Shown one piece after another: positions 19,932 to 33,298 of a stretch of DNA of 64,000 bases. The first letter of the stretch is position 1. Each line of letters starts with the position of its first letter. Under the pieces are notes generated by a model, which worked only from the letters and a program-made list of their open reading frames with translations, searched no databases and was not told the origin of the DNA. Origin of the DNA: Impatiens glandulifera (Eukaryota; Streptophyta; Magnoliopsida; Ericales; Balsaminaceae). The translations under genes were made by a program, and so were the position numbers. The DNA lies in the NCBI RefSeq assembly GCF_907164915.1, contig NC_061862.1, positions 32,696,628 to 32,760,627 of the forward strand. Direction: 5' to 3'.

Positions 19932-22900
19932 TTAAGCATCCTTAGGAAGGATCTGGCTAATGTCGGTTAAGCCGAGAGTAAGTCTGAATTGAGAGAACTT
20001 AGCTTCCTGTAGAGGCTTAGTGAAGATATCGACTACTTGTTGATCGGTCGATACGTATTCCAGCCGGATATGCTTCAACGTGACATGTTCCCGGATGAAG
20101 TGGTGCCGTATGTCGATATATTTGGTTCTGGAGTGGAGAACCAGGTTGTAGGTGATTGCAATTGCACTTGTATTGTCACAGAAAATCGGGGACTCTTCGG
20201 CTATGACACCGAAGTCCTTCAGCTGTTGTTGGATCTAGAGGAGTTGAGAGCAGCAACTTCCGGCCGCCAAGTATTCAGCCTCCGCTGTTGATGTGGCCAC
20301 CGATGTCTCCTTTTTGCTATGCCATGACACTAGTCGGTCACCTAGGAACTGACATGTTCCACTGGTACTCTTTCTGTCAATCTTACATCCTGCATAGTCT
20401 GCATCTGAGTAACTTGTTAGATTAAAGGACGAGTCCTTTGGGTACCACAGACCGACGTCAGGTGTGCCTTTTAGATACTTCAGTATCCTCTTTGCGGCTG
20501 TGTAGTGGGATTGTTTTGGATTTGCTTGGAATCTCCCACAAACACCAACTGCAAACAAGATGTCCGGTCTACTTGCTGTTAAGTATAGAAGGGAACCGAT
20601 CATGCCCCGGTATGCAATCTGGTCTACCGATTGACCCTCATCATCTCTCTCCAGTTTAATTGATGAGCTCATTGGAGTAGCCGCCGATGAGCAAGTGTCC
20701 ATCCCGAACTTCTTTAGTAGCTCCTTGGTGTATTTAGGTTGGCTAATGAATGTTCCTTCTTTGAGTTGTTTAACCTGAAGACCTAGGAAGAAACTTAATT
20801 CTCCCATCATACTCATTTCAAACTTGTCAGTCATCATTTTTGAAAACTTTTCACATAACTTAGGATCGGTTGAGCCAAAAATGATATCATCTACATAAAT
20901 TTGAACAAGTAGGATATGTTCCTTCTTTTCAAATTTAAACAATGTTTTATCCACCGAACCGATGGTGAAATCATGTTGTACTAGAAATGCAGTTAGTGTA
21001 TCATACCAGGCTCTAGGTGCTTGCTTTAGACCGTATAAAGCTTTATTTAGCCGGTATACATGGTTTGGAAATGCAGCGTTTTTGAAACCGGGTGGTTGTT
21101 CAACATACACTTCCTCACGTAGGTCACCGTTTAGAAATGCACTTTTGACATCCATTTGAAAAACTTTAAAGTTTTTGAAAGCAGCAAAAGCCAGAAAAAT
21201 TTTAATAGCTTCAATCCTAACTATAGGGGCAAATGATTCTTCAAAATCAATGCCTTCTTCCTGTTTGTAACCTTGAGCCACTAATCTGGCTTTGTTCCTC
21301 GTGACCAAACCGTCCTCATTGAGTTTGTTTCTAAATACCCATCTTGTTCCTATGACCGATTGATCCTTCGGTCTAGGGACTAGGTACCAGACTTTACTAC
21401 TTTCGAACTGGTTTAGCTCTTCTTGTATTCCCAAGATCCAATCCGGATCTGACAATGCTTCATCTATTCTTTTCGGTTCAATCTGGGATATGAAAGCGGA
21501 ATTAAAATATCCTTCCAGAAGTTGACCCCTAGTTCGAACAGGTTCTGAAGGGTCACCTATAATTTGCTCAGGAGGATGTTTACTGTTTCTTCTGAGATTC
21601 AGTTCAGGAGTGTCTACCAAATTACCGTTTGTTTGATCAAGGCTAGACATGTCGGTAGGCTGAACATGATTGTCAGACCGACCGACTTCCTCGGATTGGA
21701 CCGAAGTGTCAGCTTCCTGTTGTGGAACAGCTTGATCCGGCTGGGTTTCAATGTTACCCATTTGGTCATGGACAAACCGCCTGAAGACCAGAGTGTCATC
21801 TTCACTATCAGAATGAATATTGTTGTTTTTCAATCTGTTGTGTAGATCAAAGCATGAAGCAGTATTGCTTTCAACCGATTCATCGAAAACAACGTGAATT
21901 GTTTCCTCCATGGTTGCAGTTCTATTATTATATACTCTATATGCTTTACATACTGATGAGTATCCTAGCATGATGCCGGTATCGGTTTTTGCATCAAAAA
22001 CAGTGAGTTGGGTTTTACCATTTATGTGTATATAACACTTACAACCAAAAATCCTGAGGTACTTGAGTTTGGGAACCCTGTTAAAATAAACCTCATACGG
22101 TGTTTTGTTGTGAAACTTGTTTATTAAAGACCGGTTTTGTGTATAACATGTAGTGTTGATAGCTTCAGCCCAAAATTTCTGAGCAATGCCGGAATCGGCT
22201 ATCATGGACCGTGCGGCTTCCTTGAGAGTCCGGTTTCTTCTCTCGGCCAGGCCATTTTGTTGAGGAGTCCTAGCACTAGACAACTCGTGTCTAATGCCGG
22301 ATTCATCAAGATATGCGGTTAATGTACTATTGGTTATTCGGTACCTCGATCACTTCGAATGCTATTAATGCGAGTTGATTTTTCATTTTGCAGGCGCTTA
22401 AGAAGTGTAATCAGGTTTGATACGGTTTCACGTTTAGATGGTAGAAATATTACCCATGTAAATCTAGAGTAATCATCAATAACTACCATGGTGTAAAGCA
22501 TACCTCCTAGGCTAATGACCTGAATCGGTCCAAATAAATCCATGTGAAGAAGATCTAAACATCGGCTAGATTGGATGTTTCCTTTACTCTTAAAGGTTGA
22601 CCTAGTTTGTTTACCCATTTGACATGCTGAGCAAACTTTATCTTGATTAAATACTATGTCAGGAATACCTTCAACTAGCTTTTTGCCACGAATGTAGTTT
22701 AAAGTTTTCATGTTTAGATGGTTTAGTCTCTTGTGCCACAGCCAGGTTTGATCAGTCTTAGCTATCATGCATATAGGATATTCTACTCTAGTTTTCCAGT
22801 CTACCTTGTAAATGTTACCTATCCTATTTCCGGTTAGTAGTACGATACCTTGAGAGTTCTTAACTAAGCATGCATGTTTAAGAAATTCTACCGTGTATCC

Positions 22901-23206
22901 AGCATCACACATCTGACTGATGCTAAGCGGGTTAAAACGTAGGTTTTCTACTAGAAGTACATTATCAATGGTTAGGTTACCATGGACAATCTTACCCTTG
23001 CCCACAGTTTTACCTTTTGAGTTGTCACCGAAAGTGATTAAAGCACCGGTTACTGCTCTGATGTCGGTTAGCATATTGCTGTTTCCGGTCATGTGCCTGG
23101 AGTAGCCGCTGTCCAAGAACCATTCAGAACTTCCTAGCCGTTTCTTTGGATCCTGCAAAATGTACATATTTATAACTATTTGGTACCCACATTTACTTGG
23201 GTCCAC
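19932..23206 (-). pseudogene. pol of element 2 (protease, integrase, RT, RNase H), one frameshift and one amber stop
   Basis: Protease reads DSGYSRHMTG, with Tyr where relatives have Cys. The GAG-pre-integrase HHCC motif (HKRLNH with CSAC) follows. The integrase core shows [25 protein letters not shown] and [11 protein letters not shown]. The frame breaks near 22333 by a one-base loss just after RGTE. From 22283 the frame is open for 682 codons through RT ([21 protein letters not shown]) and most of RNase H ([26 protein letters not shown]). TAG at 20237-20235 replaces a conserved Trp. The remaining RNase H (CDNTSAIAI, HIDIRHHFIREHV-like) continues in frame to a stop at 19934-19932. Gag and protease lie in different frames near 23200. 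Confidence 0.93.
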
Positions 23207-25016
23207 ATGCGATTAGTCCCTTAGGTATCCAAACCTTGATAAACCGGACGGTTTTCTTTGCTAGGGTTTTAACTGTCCTTTTGACACTCGGTCTCGTGTA
23301 TCTCGGTTTTTCTACAAAGGTCTTAAATGGTGATGGTCTTCGGTTCGGTGATCTATGGTTTGACCTACGTGGTTCAGGAAAGGCTTTCATATGTTTGAGG
23401 ATTTCAGCGTTTCTTTTCACAGGGTCAAGCCATTTCTCGGATTCGGTTGGACCAACATAGTCGTATTTTAGCTTTTCTTCCCTATAGTATGCGGTCTCCT
23501 CTTCTTCAGCGGTCCAGGAGCTTTTAAGAAATTTTATAAAGGGAAGGTTTCCTCTTGTAAGCCTTGCTTTCTCTATGGGTTTTCGGTCTTTGGGGCTATT
23601 CTCTGTGTATTCTAGGCCAAACTTGCAACGAGGATGTTTGTAGTGTCTGTTCATGTTCTTTACTATATCACTAGATCTCTTATATGCGGCCATCTTATAT
23701 TGAAGTCGGGCATTTTCTTCCTCGGTTAATTCTCTAGTCGGTTCACTGGATTGTTCAGTCTTAGGATCTAACTCGGTTTCTAAAATATGGGTATCATCAG
23801 GTTGTACGACCTTTGGTTCGGTTATGATGAGTACCTCTGATTCTGTCGGAATGGATATTATGGGATCGGTTCTAATGTTGAGGTGCTTAGGTAACATGGC
23901 TAGTAGGTTCCTATATTCTTCTACCATGTCATTCAATGCATTGTATAATTCATCTTTAGTAAATTCTTCACAAGGAGAGTCAAATACCTGTTCTTCATTT
24001 GCCATGAGACACGTGAGTTCATCATCACTGTCACTATGAGCCCATAGACTTCCTCCATCGTCGGCTATCAGTGCTTTCGGTATCTCACTTCCTTCACCGG
24101 TTTGTTGATAATTGTTTCTGTCATTTTGATAGTCCGGTTTCTGGGTATCCCTCCTCGGCTTCCTGCATTCCCACTTAAAATGTCCCAAACAGTTACAGTT
24201 ATAACATCTTATATTGGATTTGTCACCATAGTAGTTGTTCGTCGGTTGGCTTCTTTTCATGAACCTCCCAAACTTATGTGCAAGCATTGCCATGGCATCC
24301 TCAGTGAACTGTTCGGCGGTTCTGATCGGTACGGGTGCAGGAACCGGTGCCGGTGCAACTGGTTCTGTAGATGTGATTAGTGCTCTGGTTGATGTTGAGG
24401 CCGAGACTTCTTCTTCAGTCCTAGATCTCATTTCGAACTCATATGCCTTAAGATCTTCGAATACATCGTGTAGTTTCATCTTACGTAGGCTCTTTGATTC
24501 CCTCATTACCATTGTTTTTATGTCCCAAGTACTTGGAAGAGATCTCAAAGCTTTCATAATGACCTCTTTGTTGTCATACTTCTTGCCCAGAGTTCCTAAT
24601 TCATCCAACACACCAGTGTACCGGTCACTGTATTCCTTCATAGTTTCTCCTGGTTTCATTTTGATGCTTTCAAACTTCTGTGTGGCCACCATTATCTTGT
24701 TCTCCCTTGTTCTTTCATTTCCCTCAAAGATCTAGATAACCGTGTTCCATGTCTCCTTCGCGGTTTTGCAGTCTCTGATCTTGCAGTATGTGTTTCTGTC
24801 CACACTGTTGGAGATCCGGTTTCTAGCATGATTATCCAGGTTGTTTCTTCTCCTATCTTCAGCCGTCCATTCCTTTCTATCCTTATCAATGAATATCGGT
24901 CCTTCGGTCAGAATGGACTCCATTTCATCATCCAACGTGACTAAGTGCATGTGCATGCGTGCCTTCCAGTTGGCAAAGTCATCTCCTTCTAGCATTGGAG
25001 GCCTATCCTGATACAT
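23193..25016 (-). pseudogene. gag of element 2, one amber stop
   Basis: The frame starts MYQDRPPMLEGDDFANWKARM at 25016, stops at TAG 24734-24732 where a Gln is expected, and continues in the same frame to 23193. It contains the UBN2-like capsid region (ATQKFESIKMKPGETMKEY, ALRSLPSTWDIKTMVM), a Pro/Ala hinge, and one CCHC zinc knuckle (CYNCNCLGHFKWEC) near 24200. The C-terminal third is acidic then basic. Apart from the single stop it is about 607 codons, normal for this lineage. Confidence 0.9.
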
Positions 25017-25041
25017 GCTTGCTTGAGTATTGAAACTAACT

Positions 25042-25053
25042 GCTCTGATACCA
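25042..25053 (-). other. Primer binding site of element 2 (initiator-Met tRNA)
   Basis: TGGTATCAGAGC on the minus strand begins two bases after the end of the 5' LTR. Confidence 0.93.
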
Positions 25054-25055
25054 AT

Positions 25056-26377
25056 TGTTAGGATCTAGGTAGCCGCTGGAGGACCGGGGGTTGGACCGGT
25101 TAGCGGTTCTCACTCGAAGGGTGGTGGTTAATCAGGTTAGAGATTAACACCGGGGGTTTCAATACTACACAACCTGTCACAAACCCTTTAACTAGGTTCA
25201 AGCGCGGAATATGTTTGCTTTCAGGTTGAAGCAGCACACTTGTTTGATGGACAAGGCCGGTTTCGGATGATGAAGGTTTGAAAATGGTGGGTCGGTTTCG
25301 GTAATCTGGAAATTCGGTATGGTTAGTATAGAGTCGGTTTAGAGCGGTGTAGTTGAGTTAATCGGTTAGACAATGGAGCCGGCAGAAAGTAAATAACAAG
25401 ACAGATTTTATGGATGTTCGGAGATAAAACTCCTACGTCACCCTTCCTCTCGAAACCGCGAGAAGGATATTCACTAAGGAATACAAGTACAATCCGATCG
25501 AGACTTATTTTATGCTCGATGACACTTTTACAATTTACACCGAAATTGTAAAACACACTTTAACTTTAGCACTTAGGCTTTCTAGAACAGCACAGTCTTA
25601 TCACTTGTAGAATAAATGCTCTTAGGATTTCTAACTTGTCTCACTGTATGTTGCTTGTCCCGCATTTACTCTTCTTCAACTCCCCCTTTTATAGGTGAAA
25701 TATGCCAACGGTCATATTTCACTACCTTGAATCTGATTGGCTGAGCATAGGTGCAGTGATTCAGTGTTTCAGAGATTCAGACCTGCGGTCGTTTCCTCAG
25801 ACCTGATGGTCAACCTCAGACCTGGCATTCTGTCTCAGACCTGGCGGTCTGTTCTTCCGGTATGTAAGACAAACCTGTCGGGTTTGTCTTTTACTTGATG
25901 TAGGCACTGTCTGTTGGACAGTTGTCTGTACTTGGAAGATCTTCTTTCTGACTTATCCCGAAGTGGAAAGATCCGGTAGTACTGTCTTCTGCAGCCTACA
26001 GTCTTTCCTCAGACTTGCATGGATATGGAAGTGTTCAGTCTGTTCCTTTGGTATCGTTCTCAACAGATACCCGAATTGTCTTCTTGTTCTGGTCGGCCAT
26101 TTGTCTTAACCGAATGGCTTTTGGTATGAGTGATGTAACCGGACTTCTTCCGGTTATTTCTCTGCCTTGTGGCTGATCGGCTGTTTGATGTTTCCGGTTT
26201 TGCTTTGGCCGATCCTTTCTTTGTGCGGTCATGTTCCGAGTATTCTTGGTCGGTTTAGTAGCTTGACCGGCTAGTTTTCTTATCCGGTTCTTTTGTTTAT
26301 CCGGTCCGGTTCCTTGTTCCTGCATGGAAAGTTTATGTAAGTTAGGTTTATTTGAACCGGTCTGATTTCATCTAACA
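25056..26377 (-). repeat. 5' LTR of element 2
   Basis: It runs from TGTTAGGATC to CATCTAACA on the plus strand, 1,322 bp. The right border is fixed by the ATATG target duplication at 26378-26382. A TATA box (CTATAAAAGG on the minus strand) lies at about 25686-25695 and would drive the genomic transcript. The GACC-GGTC array is at 25776-25890. Confidence 0.95.
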
Positions 26378-26382
26378 ATATG

Positions 26383-27085
26383 CATAATGCTTATTAATAA
26401 TCTGCAACAACATCAACAAATAGATCTAAATAGAAAATTACTTCACATAATATTACTATTTAAACATAAAATAGACAAACATGAAAAGAAGTCAATAAAA
26501 CTACATGATACAAATATAATATATAGTCATCTAAGTTATTAAATCAACATAACATAAGTGAATTATAACAACAAAAGGAATCAATAATGTTAAATGATAT
26601 AAATTAGTCAACTAACTTACTAAACTCAACACAATATCAACACAAATGAATTATAATATTTGATTAACCATATTTAGCTTTATTGATATCTTAAATATTT
26701 TTTTTTATAGATTTTAAGATCATTTGAGATTGATTATATTAAATCTTAGATTTTTATAGAAATATAGTGTATACCAAAATGTGAGTACACAACTGAGAGT
26801 AATTTGTTGTTTTAATGATTTGAAATCCAATACATATCCAATTGCAAAAATAATTTGTTATCGCCTAATTATTAACTCATTCAACTAGTTTGAAATTAAA
26901 TCTTACACCAACCAAGTTAAGAATCAATTACATGTTTGGTTTCAAAAAGTTAGTACAAATATTAATATTCAAATCAATTTCAAACTACTTCTAAAATGTA
27001 TCAACAATAAGAAACTTTGAAATAAAATGTGTTCTATAATTAATCAGCTTAAGTTGAAGATAACTAGTGCAACCAGCTGAATCTA
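26383..27085. other. AT-rich intergenic stretch
   Basis: No supported gene or repeat border lies between elements 2 and 3. Confidence 0.7.
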
Positions 27086-27099
27086 CATATATCAAATAC

Positions 27100-27574
27100 C
27101 GATAGAAATGTTTATCAGTATCCTAATCATGAATATAGACTATAATTATAATGCATCGGAAACGTACCTGAAGATGATCCCAGTGTAGATCCAGATTGAT
27201 CTATTCTTGAAAGGAACAGCTAGGTCTTTCAAGACTAAGTATTATCCGTTTTCCTCTGATATTGACGGGGGAAATCAAAGGACAAGAAAACGGAGGAGAG
27301 TTGAGAGGGAGAATGCGTGAGAGTTCTTCTTTTAATCTCCCTCTCCTATTTCTTAAATAATACTTGTCTTAGGGACCTAACCCTAGTTGAAGCCCATATA
27401 TTGTTAAAGCCCACAATATAAGAAGGCCCACCATATTATTAATACTTGTTTTGTCACGTCACCAAATAAACAAATACTAAACGTGTATCTACAATTATTC
27501 ATTTCATAATCATTAAGCCCATGACTTTAATCTAATAATATGTTCTACATATATATTTAAATCCAAATCCAACA
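27100..27574 (-). repeat. 3' LTR of element 3
   Basis: The plus strand starts CGATAGAAATG (the first T mutated to C) and ends ATCCAACA. It is followed by a purine tract on the minus strand (CGAGTGGGAGAT) at 27575-27590. The 394 bases to the RNase H stop hold the 3' untranslated part. Confidence 0.9.
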
Positions 27575-27968
27575 ATCTCCCACTCGATTTAATATGTATC
27601 CGAATGAACACATTATTCTTCAAAACTCAATTTATCAGTTAATAAAAATAAAGGGCTTATAACAATCTGGTCCATCAATCATAGCAATATAGGACTAAAG
27701 AAGCATTCGTCATATTTATGGCTAAAATAATAATAATCACTGATACTACTGCAATCAAACGACATAGATCAATTATGAAACATGTAGAGAGAAAATCATA
27801 TTAATGTGACTTGAATATGTCAATTTTCTCTGGTCCAAACTTAATGAGATCGTTATCTTTGAATATAATGTACAAATGTGTCAAAAATAAACTTTATTTC
27901 TGATCAGAAAAGTGTTTTAGAAAACATCGCGCAATTAACAAAAAAATTAATTGTAGCATACTCTCCCA

Positions 27969-30843
27969 CTATAATGAAGCTTCCTTAAATTGTAACACAC
28001 CCATACGTGCCGTATGCCCGTAAAATACCATAGGTGTTACACCTTTAGTTAGGAGGTCTACTAACATAGATTTTGTTCCTAAATGCTCGATGTAAATCTG
28101 ACCACTTAGTACCATTTCTTTCACACGTAGGAACTTAATGTCAATATGCTTTGACTTCGACGAGCTCCTATTGTTATTGGAATACAAAACTGCTGAATTA
28201 TTGTCACAAAAAATCTTAATAGGTCTTTCCACCACCGGAATAATGTGCAGCCTTGTGACAAAATTCTTTAACCAAATTCCCTGATGTGATACTTCAAAAC
28301 ATTCCACAATTTCAGCCTCCATAGTAGAGCTGGTAATAAGTGTCTGTTTGGCACTACGCCAAGAAATGGCTCCTCCAGCCAATGTATAAACACAGCCAGA
28401 TGTAGATCTTCTATGTCTGGGCAATCTACAAAATCGGAGTCAGAATACCCAACGATCTCCAAATGGTCTGACCTCCTTTATGTGAGCATATAATCATTTG
28501 TTTTCTTTAGGTATCTCATCACCCTTTTAGCTTCTTTCCAGTGATCCATTCCAGGATTATTGAGATATCTGCCTAACACACCAACTATGAACGCAATATC
28601 CGGACGCGTACATACTTGTGCATACATAAGACTTTTAACTGCAGAAGCATATGGAATCTTTTGCATTTCCTGGATGTCTAAACTTGATTTTAGACATTGA
28701 TTTAAACTGAATTTGTCTCCTTTGACAACTGGGGTATTTCCTGGTTTGCAATTCTGCATGCCAAATCGTTCAAGCACTTTATCGATATAGCTCCTTTAAG
28801 ATAACTCAAGAATATACTGAGATCTTTCACGGTATATTTGGATCCCTAATACAAAAGATGCTTCAAAAGATCTTTCATTTCAAAGTTATTCGAAAGAAAT
28901 TTCTTAGTTTCGTACAAGAAGCTCATATCATTTGTGGCAAGCTGAATGTCATCCACATACAAAACCAAAACAATAAATTTACTCCCACTAAACTTTTGAT
29001 AAACACAATAATCAACTACATTCATTTCAAAACCGTATGAAAGAATTATTTGATGAAATTTGTGATACCACTGGCGAGACGCTTGTTTTAGTCCATTGAT
29101 AGATTTTCTTAATTTACAAACCATTTGTTTCGGGTCATCGACCTCAAAACTTTCAGGTTGTACCATATAGATTGTTTCATCAATGTCACCATTCAGAAAC
29201 GCTGTCTTTACATCCATCTGATGAAGCTCCAAATCAAAATGTGCCACTAGAGCCATGATTGCCCTAAAAGAGTCTTTCGAAGAAACCGGAGAGAAAGTCT
29301 CTTTATAGTCAATTCCCTTTTTCTGAGTATAACCTTTAGTTACAAGACGTGCTTTATACCTCTCCACATTACCATTAGCATCCCGTTTGGTTTTAAAAAT
29401 CAATTTACAACGTACGGGTTTTGCACCTTCTAGCAATAAGACAAGTTCCCAAACCTTATTGTCTTGCATTGATTTATACTCATCACGCATTGCTTCGATC
29501 CATTTATCCGAATTAGGACCCTTCATGGCATGACAAAAGTTGATAGGATCATCCTCAGTCATGCCACCATTGTCCTCATTTTCTTGAAGAATTGTCACAT
29601 AATCATTCGGAATGGCATTTCTCCGTTCTCTAGTGGATCTACGTAATAATGTTGGCTCTTGAACAATATGTTTTTGAGTTTCTTGAGTTTTTTCTTCAGC
29701 TACAACTTGGTATTCCCGTTCAATTTGAATGGGTTCCTCAATTGTATCTTGAAACTGTATGGGAGTCGGAATGACTAATCCTTCTTGAGGTGTCAGGTCA
29801 ATCACTTTGGTGATTTCTTGATCCTCTAAAGAAAAGTCTAAAACTGTATTTCTCCCCCCAAACTCAACATTCTCAAAGAACGTGACAGTACCCGTCTCAA
29901 AAATGTTTCTTGATGTGGGATCATAAAAATTATACCCATTTGACCGTTCCGAGTAACCAATAAAGTGACTACTCACCGTACGAGATACTAGCTTTGGTTC
30001 ATTTGGCATATAACGCCTTGCCTCAGCTGAACATCCCCACACCCTAAAATGACGTAAGCTGGGTTTACGCCCAGTCCAGAGTTCATAAGGTGTTTTGATT
30101 GTTGCCTTAGTCGGTACTCGATTAAGAATGTAGACTGCAGTTTTCAATGTTTCCCCCCAAAAAGATTTTGGCAAAGTAGTTTGACATATCATACTTCGAA
30201 CCTTATCTTTTAATGTGCGATTACGTCTCTCTGCAACACCATTCATGCTAGAATAACCCGGCATGGTGTATTGAGGGACTATTCCACACTCTTTAAGGAA
30301 GTCAGTAAAAGGACCTGGACGTTGTTCACCCGATCCATCATTTCTACCGTAATATTCACCTCCACGGTCAGATCTGATGATCTTAATGCGTTTGTTGAGT
30401 TGATTTTCAACTTCAACCTTAAATGCTTTGAACATGTCCACTGCCTCAGATTTTTCTCTTATGAGGTAAAGATAGCCATATCGAGAATAATCATCTTTGA
30501 ATGATACAAAGTATTGTTGACCATTCCACGAAGGTGTGGAAAATGGCCCACAAATGTCTGTAGGTATCAACTCTAAGACTTCTGTAGCTCGATAAGCACA
30601 TGTCCTCTTCACTTTGGTCTGTTTACCTTTAATTCAGTTAACACAAACCTCAATATCCGAAAAAACTATGGAATCAAGGATTCCATCCTTAACGAGTCTT
30701 TCAACTCGATTTTTTGAAATATGACCTAAACGTTTGTGCCATAATAAACTTGAATTATTTAATTTTCGCTTAGTACCTCTCGTTTGCACATTTAGGGTTT
30801 CATGATATGAAGTTAAAGTGTCAAGCATGTATAAAAATATCAT
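27969..30843 (-). pseudogene. pol of element 3 (integrase, RT, RNase H), frameshifted
   Basis: A 588-codon frame (30612-28846) carries integrase motifs ([39 protein letters not shown]) and RT motifs (HQMDVKTAFLNGD, VLYVDDIQLA). The integrase zinc region is in 30843-30634, in frame with it but cut by a stop. RT continues at 28777-28478 in a shifted frame (ERFGMQNCKPGNTP, RPDIAF). RNase H follows at 28462-27969 (GYSDSDF, STSGCVYTLAGGAISW, CDNNSAV, KSKHIDIK) after another shift. Catalytic motifs are recognisable but the polyprotein is broken in at least four places. Confidence 0.9.
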
Positions 30844-32035
30844 TCAACATAAAAGTACCAAAACCAATCAAATTTGAATTCAAAGACAATGTAACTTCAT
30901 TGTTTCCAAACGAACAATAATAACCGAATTTGTCCAAATAAGAAACAGAAACCAAATTCCGTCTAAATGACGGTATAATAAAAGTGTCTTTTAATTCAAG
31001 AAAATGTTGAGTACTTAGCAACAATTTAAAATTGCCAACTGCTTCCACTTCGACCGATTCCCCATTTCCAAAGTAAATGCGTCTTTCAGCATCAATTGGG
31101 CTTCGGTCGCTTACGCAACCCTACATTGAAACACTGATGTTAGTAGTTGAACCAGAGTCTAACCACCAAGTGTTTCGAGGCACTAAAGCTAGATTAACTT
31201 CAGAACAAACCAAAGTAAGAACAGTACCTTTCTTCACACACCAATTGTGATAGCTGGCACAATCCTTCTTTTCATGTCTAGTCTTCTTGCAAAAGAAGCA
31301 AGATTTCTCCATAGGACGAGCCTGAGGAGCTGGGACTGAAGCCTTAGCAGTCTCAATCTTCACGGCCTTAAACTTTCTTTTATTGCCGCCGACATATTTC
31401 GAGGTTCCAATCATATGTACCTCCTCAGTCCTTTTGTGCTTCATTCTTTCTTCCTCTTCAACACAATGAGAAATGAGTTCATTAAGAGTCCATTTCTCCT
31501 TTTGATAGTTATAACTAACTTTGAACTGATTGTATTGAGCAAGAAGTGAGAGCAGGACCAATAGGACTAACATGTCCTCTGAAAGGTCTAACTTGAGTGC
31601 TCTCAGTTTTGAAGCGACATTGGACATATTAAGGATGTACTCCCTTATGTTCCCCTTCTCAAGATACCTCATGGTAATGAGTGACTTAAGAAAAGTAATT
31701 ATTTCCTCCTTATCGCTTTTAGAAAAGCGTTTTTCTATCTCGATGAGAAATTCTTCAGCCTTAGTGTTATCATCAGATATCGTATCCCGAAATATTTCTG
31801 GAATGCTTTTCTTTATGATCATCAGACTTAAACGATTAGACCTTTCCCACTTCTCAAACATCTGCCTTTGATCAGCAGTGCTTACATCCGTAAAGGAGCG
31901 GGTTGGTCTATCCTTAATGCTAAGTCCAGATCCATACAGCCCAAATGAATCAAAATGGATTCTTTCCAGTTCTTAAAGTTGTCCTCCGATAAAATGGGGA
32001 CTGGATAGTTAGCAGATATCAAAGAACCAGATCCT
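30821..32035 (-). pseudogene. gag and protease of element 3
   Basis: Gag begins near 32035 with a segment reading YPVPILSEDNFKNWKESI, shifts frame near 31895, and then runs 31861-31121. That segment includes RLSLMIIKKSIPE and a CCHC knuckle, CFFCKKTRHEKKDC. The protease motif WWLDSGST follows at about 31140. TAG at 31123-31121 interrupts the frame, which continues in register at 31048-30821 with the rest of the protease. The TAG replaces a position where relatives have Gln. Confidence 0.88.
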
Positions 32036-32808
32036 AAAGTTAACAAAAAATATAAACACTCACATTATTACAAATATTTAAATAATAAACAAATTATGGT
32101 TAATCCCATCGCAAGATACCAAACACAACATTAAAACCAAATCTTTGGATAATAATTTTAATTGTAAGCGGTACTCTTGTTGCAATAATAAAATCTTGAC
32201 AATAAATTCTGTAAAACTAATAAATTTATCTTTAGATAAAAGTATAATCCACATGAAAACTGTATAACTGTCACAGATTTATTACCACGAGTATGTTTAT
32301 ATTTCTGCCAAGTATTGATCAACCTTTGGGTTAATCAATAAACGCATGAAATAAAAAAATATATAACCATCCTTAAGAATTTAAATAAAACGATTACGAA
32401 ATAGAGGTCACTTTGGTGACATCTGAAGATGAAATTATTTTATTTAAATGGAATAAATATTAGAATATTAATATTATTATCTAATTTAATAAAACAGATT
32501 CTAATAATTCATTTCTTAGCCGTTAATATTATTTAATATAATATAAATTCGTTATTGATGATAATAAAAAATTATTATATTATCAATTCCTTATTTATTT
32601 AATAATAATAATAAATATTATATTATGAATTCCTTATTTATTTTATTTTCTTAATATAGAATATTATTTCTTTATTTATCTTGTAGTTTAATAGTAATGA
32701 TAATAAAATAAAATAATATATTTTATTTATTATTAATTAAAAATAAATAAATAAACAAATCCAAATTCAAATACGATCATTATAAATTATCGATTCATAA
32801 ATAGGATA
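32036..32808 (-). other. AT-rich leader of element 3
   Basis: About 770 bases between the PBS and gag are very AT-rich and have no ORF. This is the 5' untranslated leader of the retrotransposon. Confidence 0.65.
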
Positions 32809-32820
32809 GCTCTGATACCA
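32809..32820 (-). other. Primer binding site of element 3 (initiator-Met tRNA)
   Basis: TGGTATCAGAGC on the minus strand begins two bases after the LTR end. Confidence 0.92.
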
Positions 32821-32822
32821 AT

Positions 32823-33298
32823 TGATAGAAATTTTTATCAGTATCCTAATCATGAATATAGACTATAATTATAACGCATCGGAAACGTACCTGAAGATGA
32901 TCCCATTGTAGATCCAGATTGATCTATTCTTGAAAGGAACAGCTAGGTCTTTCAAGACTAAGTATTATCCGTTTTCCTCTGATATTGACGGGGGAAATCA
33001 AAGGACAAGAAAACAGAGGAGAGTTGAGAGGGAGAAGGCTTTAGAGTTCTTCTTTTAATCTCCCTCTCCTGTTTCTTAAATAATACTTGTCTCAGGGACC
33101 TAACCCTATTTGAAGCTCATATATTGTTAAAGCCCACAATATAAGAAGGCCCGCCATATTATTAATACTTGTTTTGTCATGTCGCCAAATAAACAAATAC
33201 TAAACGAGTATTTACAATTATTCATTTCATAATCATTAAACTCATGACTTTAATCTAATAATATGTTCTACATATATATTTAAATCCAAAATCCTACA
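32823..33298 (-). repeat. 5' LTR of element 3
   Basis: The LTR is 476 bp from TGATAGAAAT to ATCCTACA. It matches 27100-27574 with about 20 differences by eye. Confidence 0.9.

Larger units (their letters stand above)
12676..26377 (-). mobile_element. Complete 13.7-kb Ty1/Copia retrotransposon with three accessory genes (element 2)
   Basis: The element is bounded by ATATG at 12671-12675 and 26378-26382, a clean 5-bp target duplication. LTRs of 1,323 and 1,322 bp differ at roughly 25 positions by eye, about 2 percent, so insertion is fairly recent. On the minus strand the order is 5' LTR, PBS, gag, pol, accessory ORFs A, B and C, duplicated polypurine tract, 3' LTR. The accessory block between pol and the 3' LTR is about 6 kb, nearly half of the element. 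Pol motifs suggest the Sirevirus lineage. At least four stop codons and one frameshift disable gag, pol and ORF C. Confidence 0.95.
27100..33298 (-). mobile_element. Ty1/Copia retrotransposon with 475-bp LTRs (element 3)
   Basis: LTRs at 27100-27574 and 32823-33298 flank minus-strand gag, protease, integrase, RT and RNase H. The LTRs differ at about 4 percent of positions by eye, so this copy is older than the 13.7-kb element. Gag wording and the short LTRs place it in a Copia lineage different from the two large elements. There is no accessory ORF after RNase H. Pol carries several stops and frameshifts. Confidence 0.93.
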
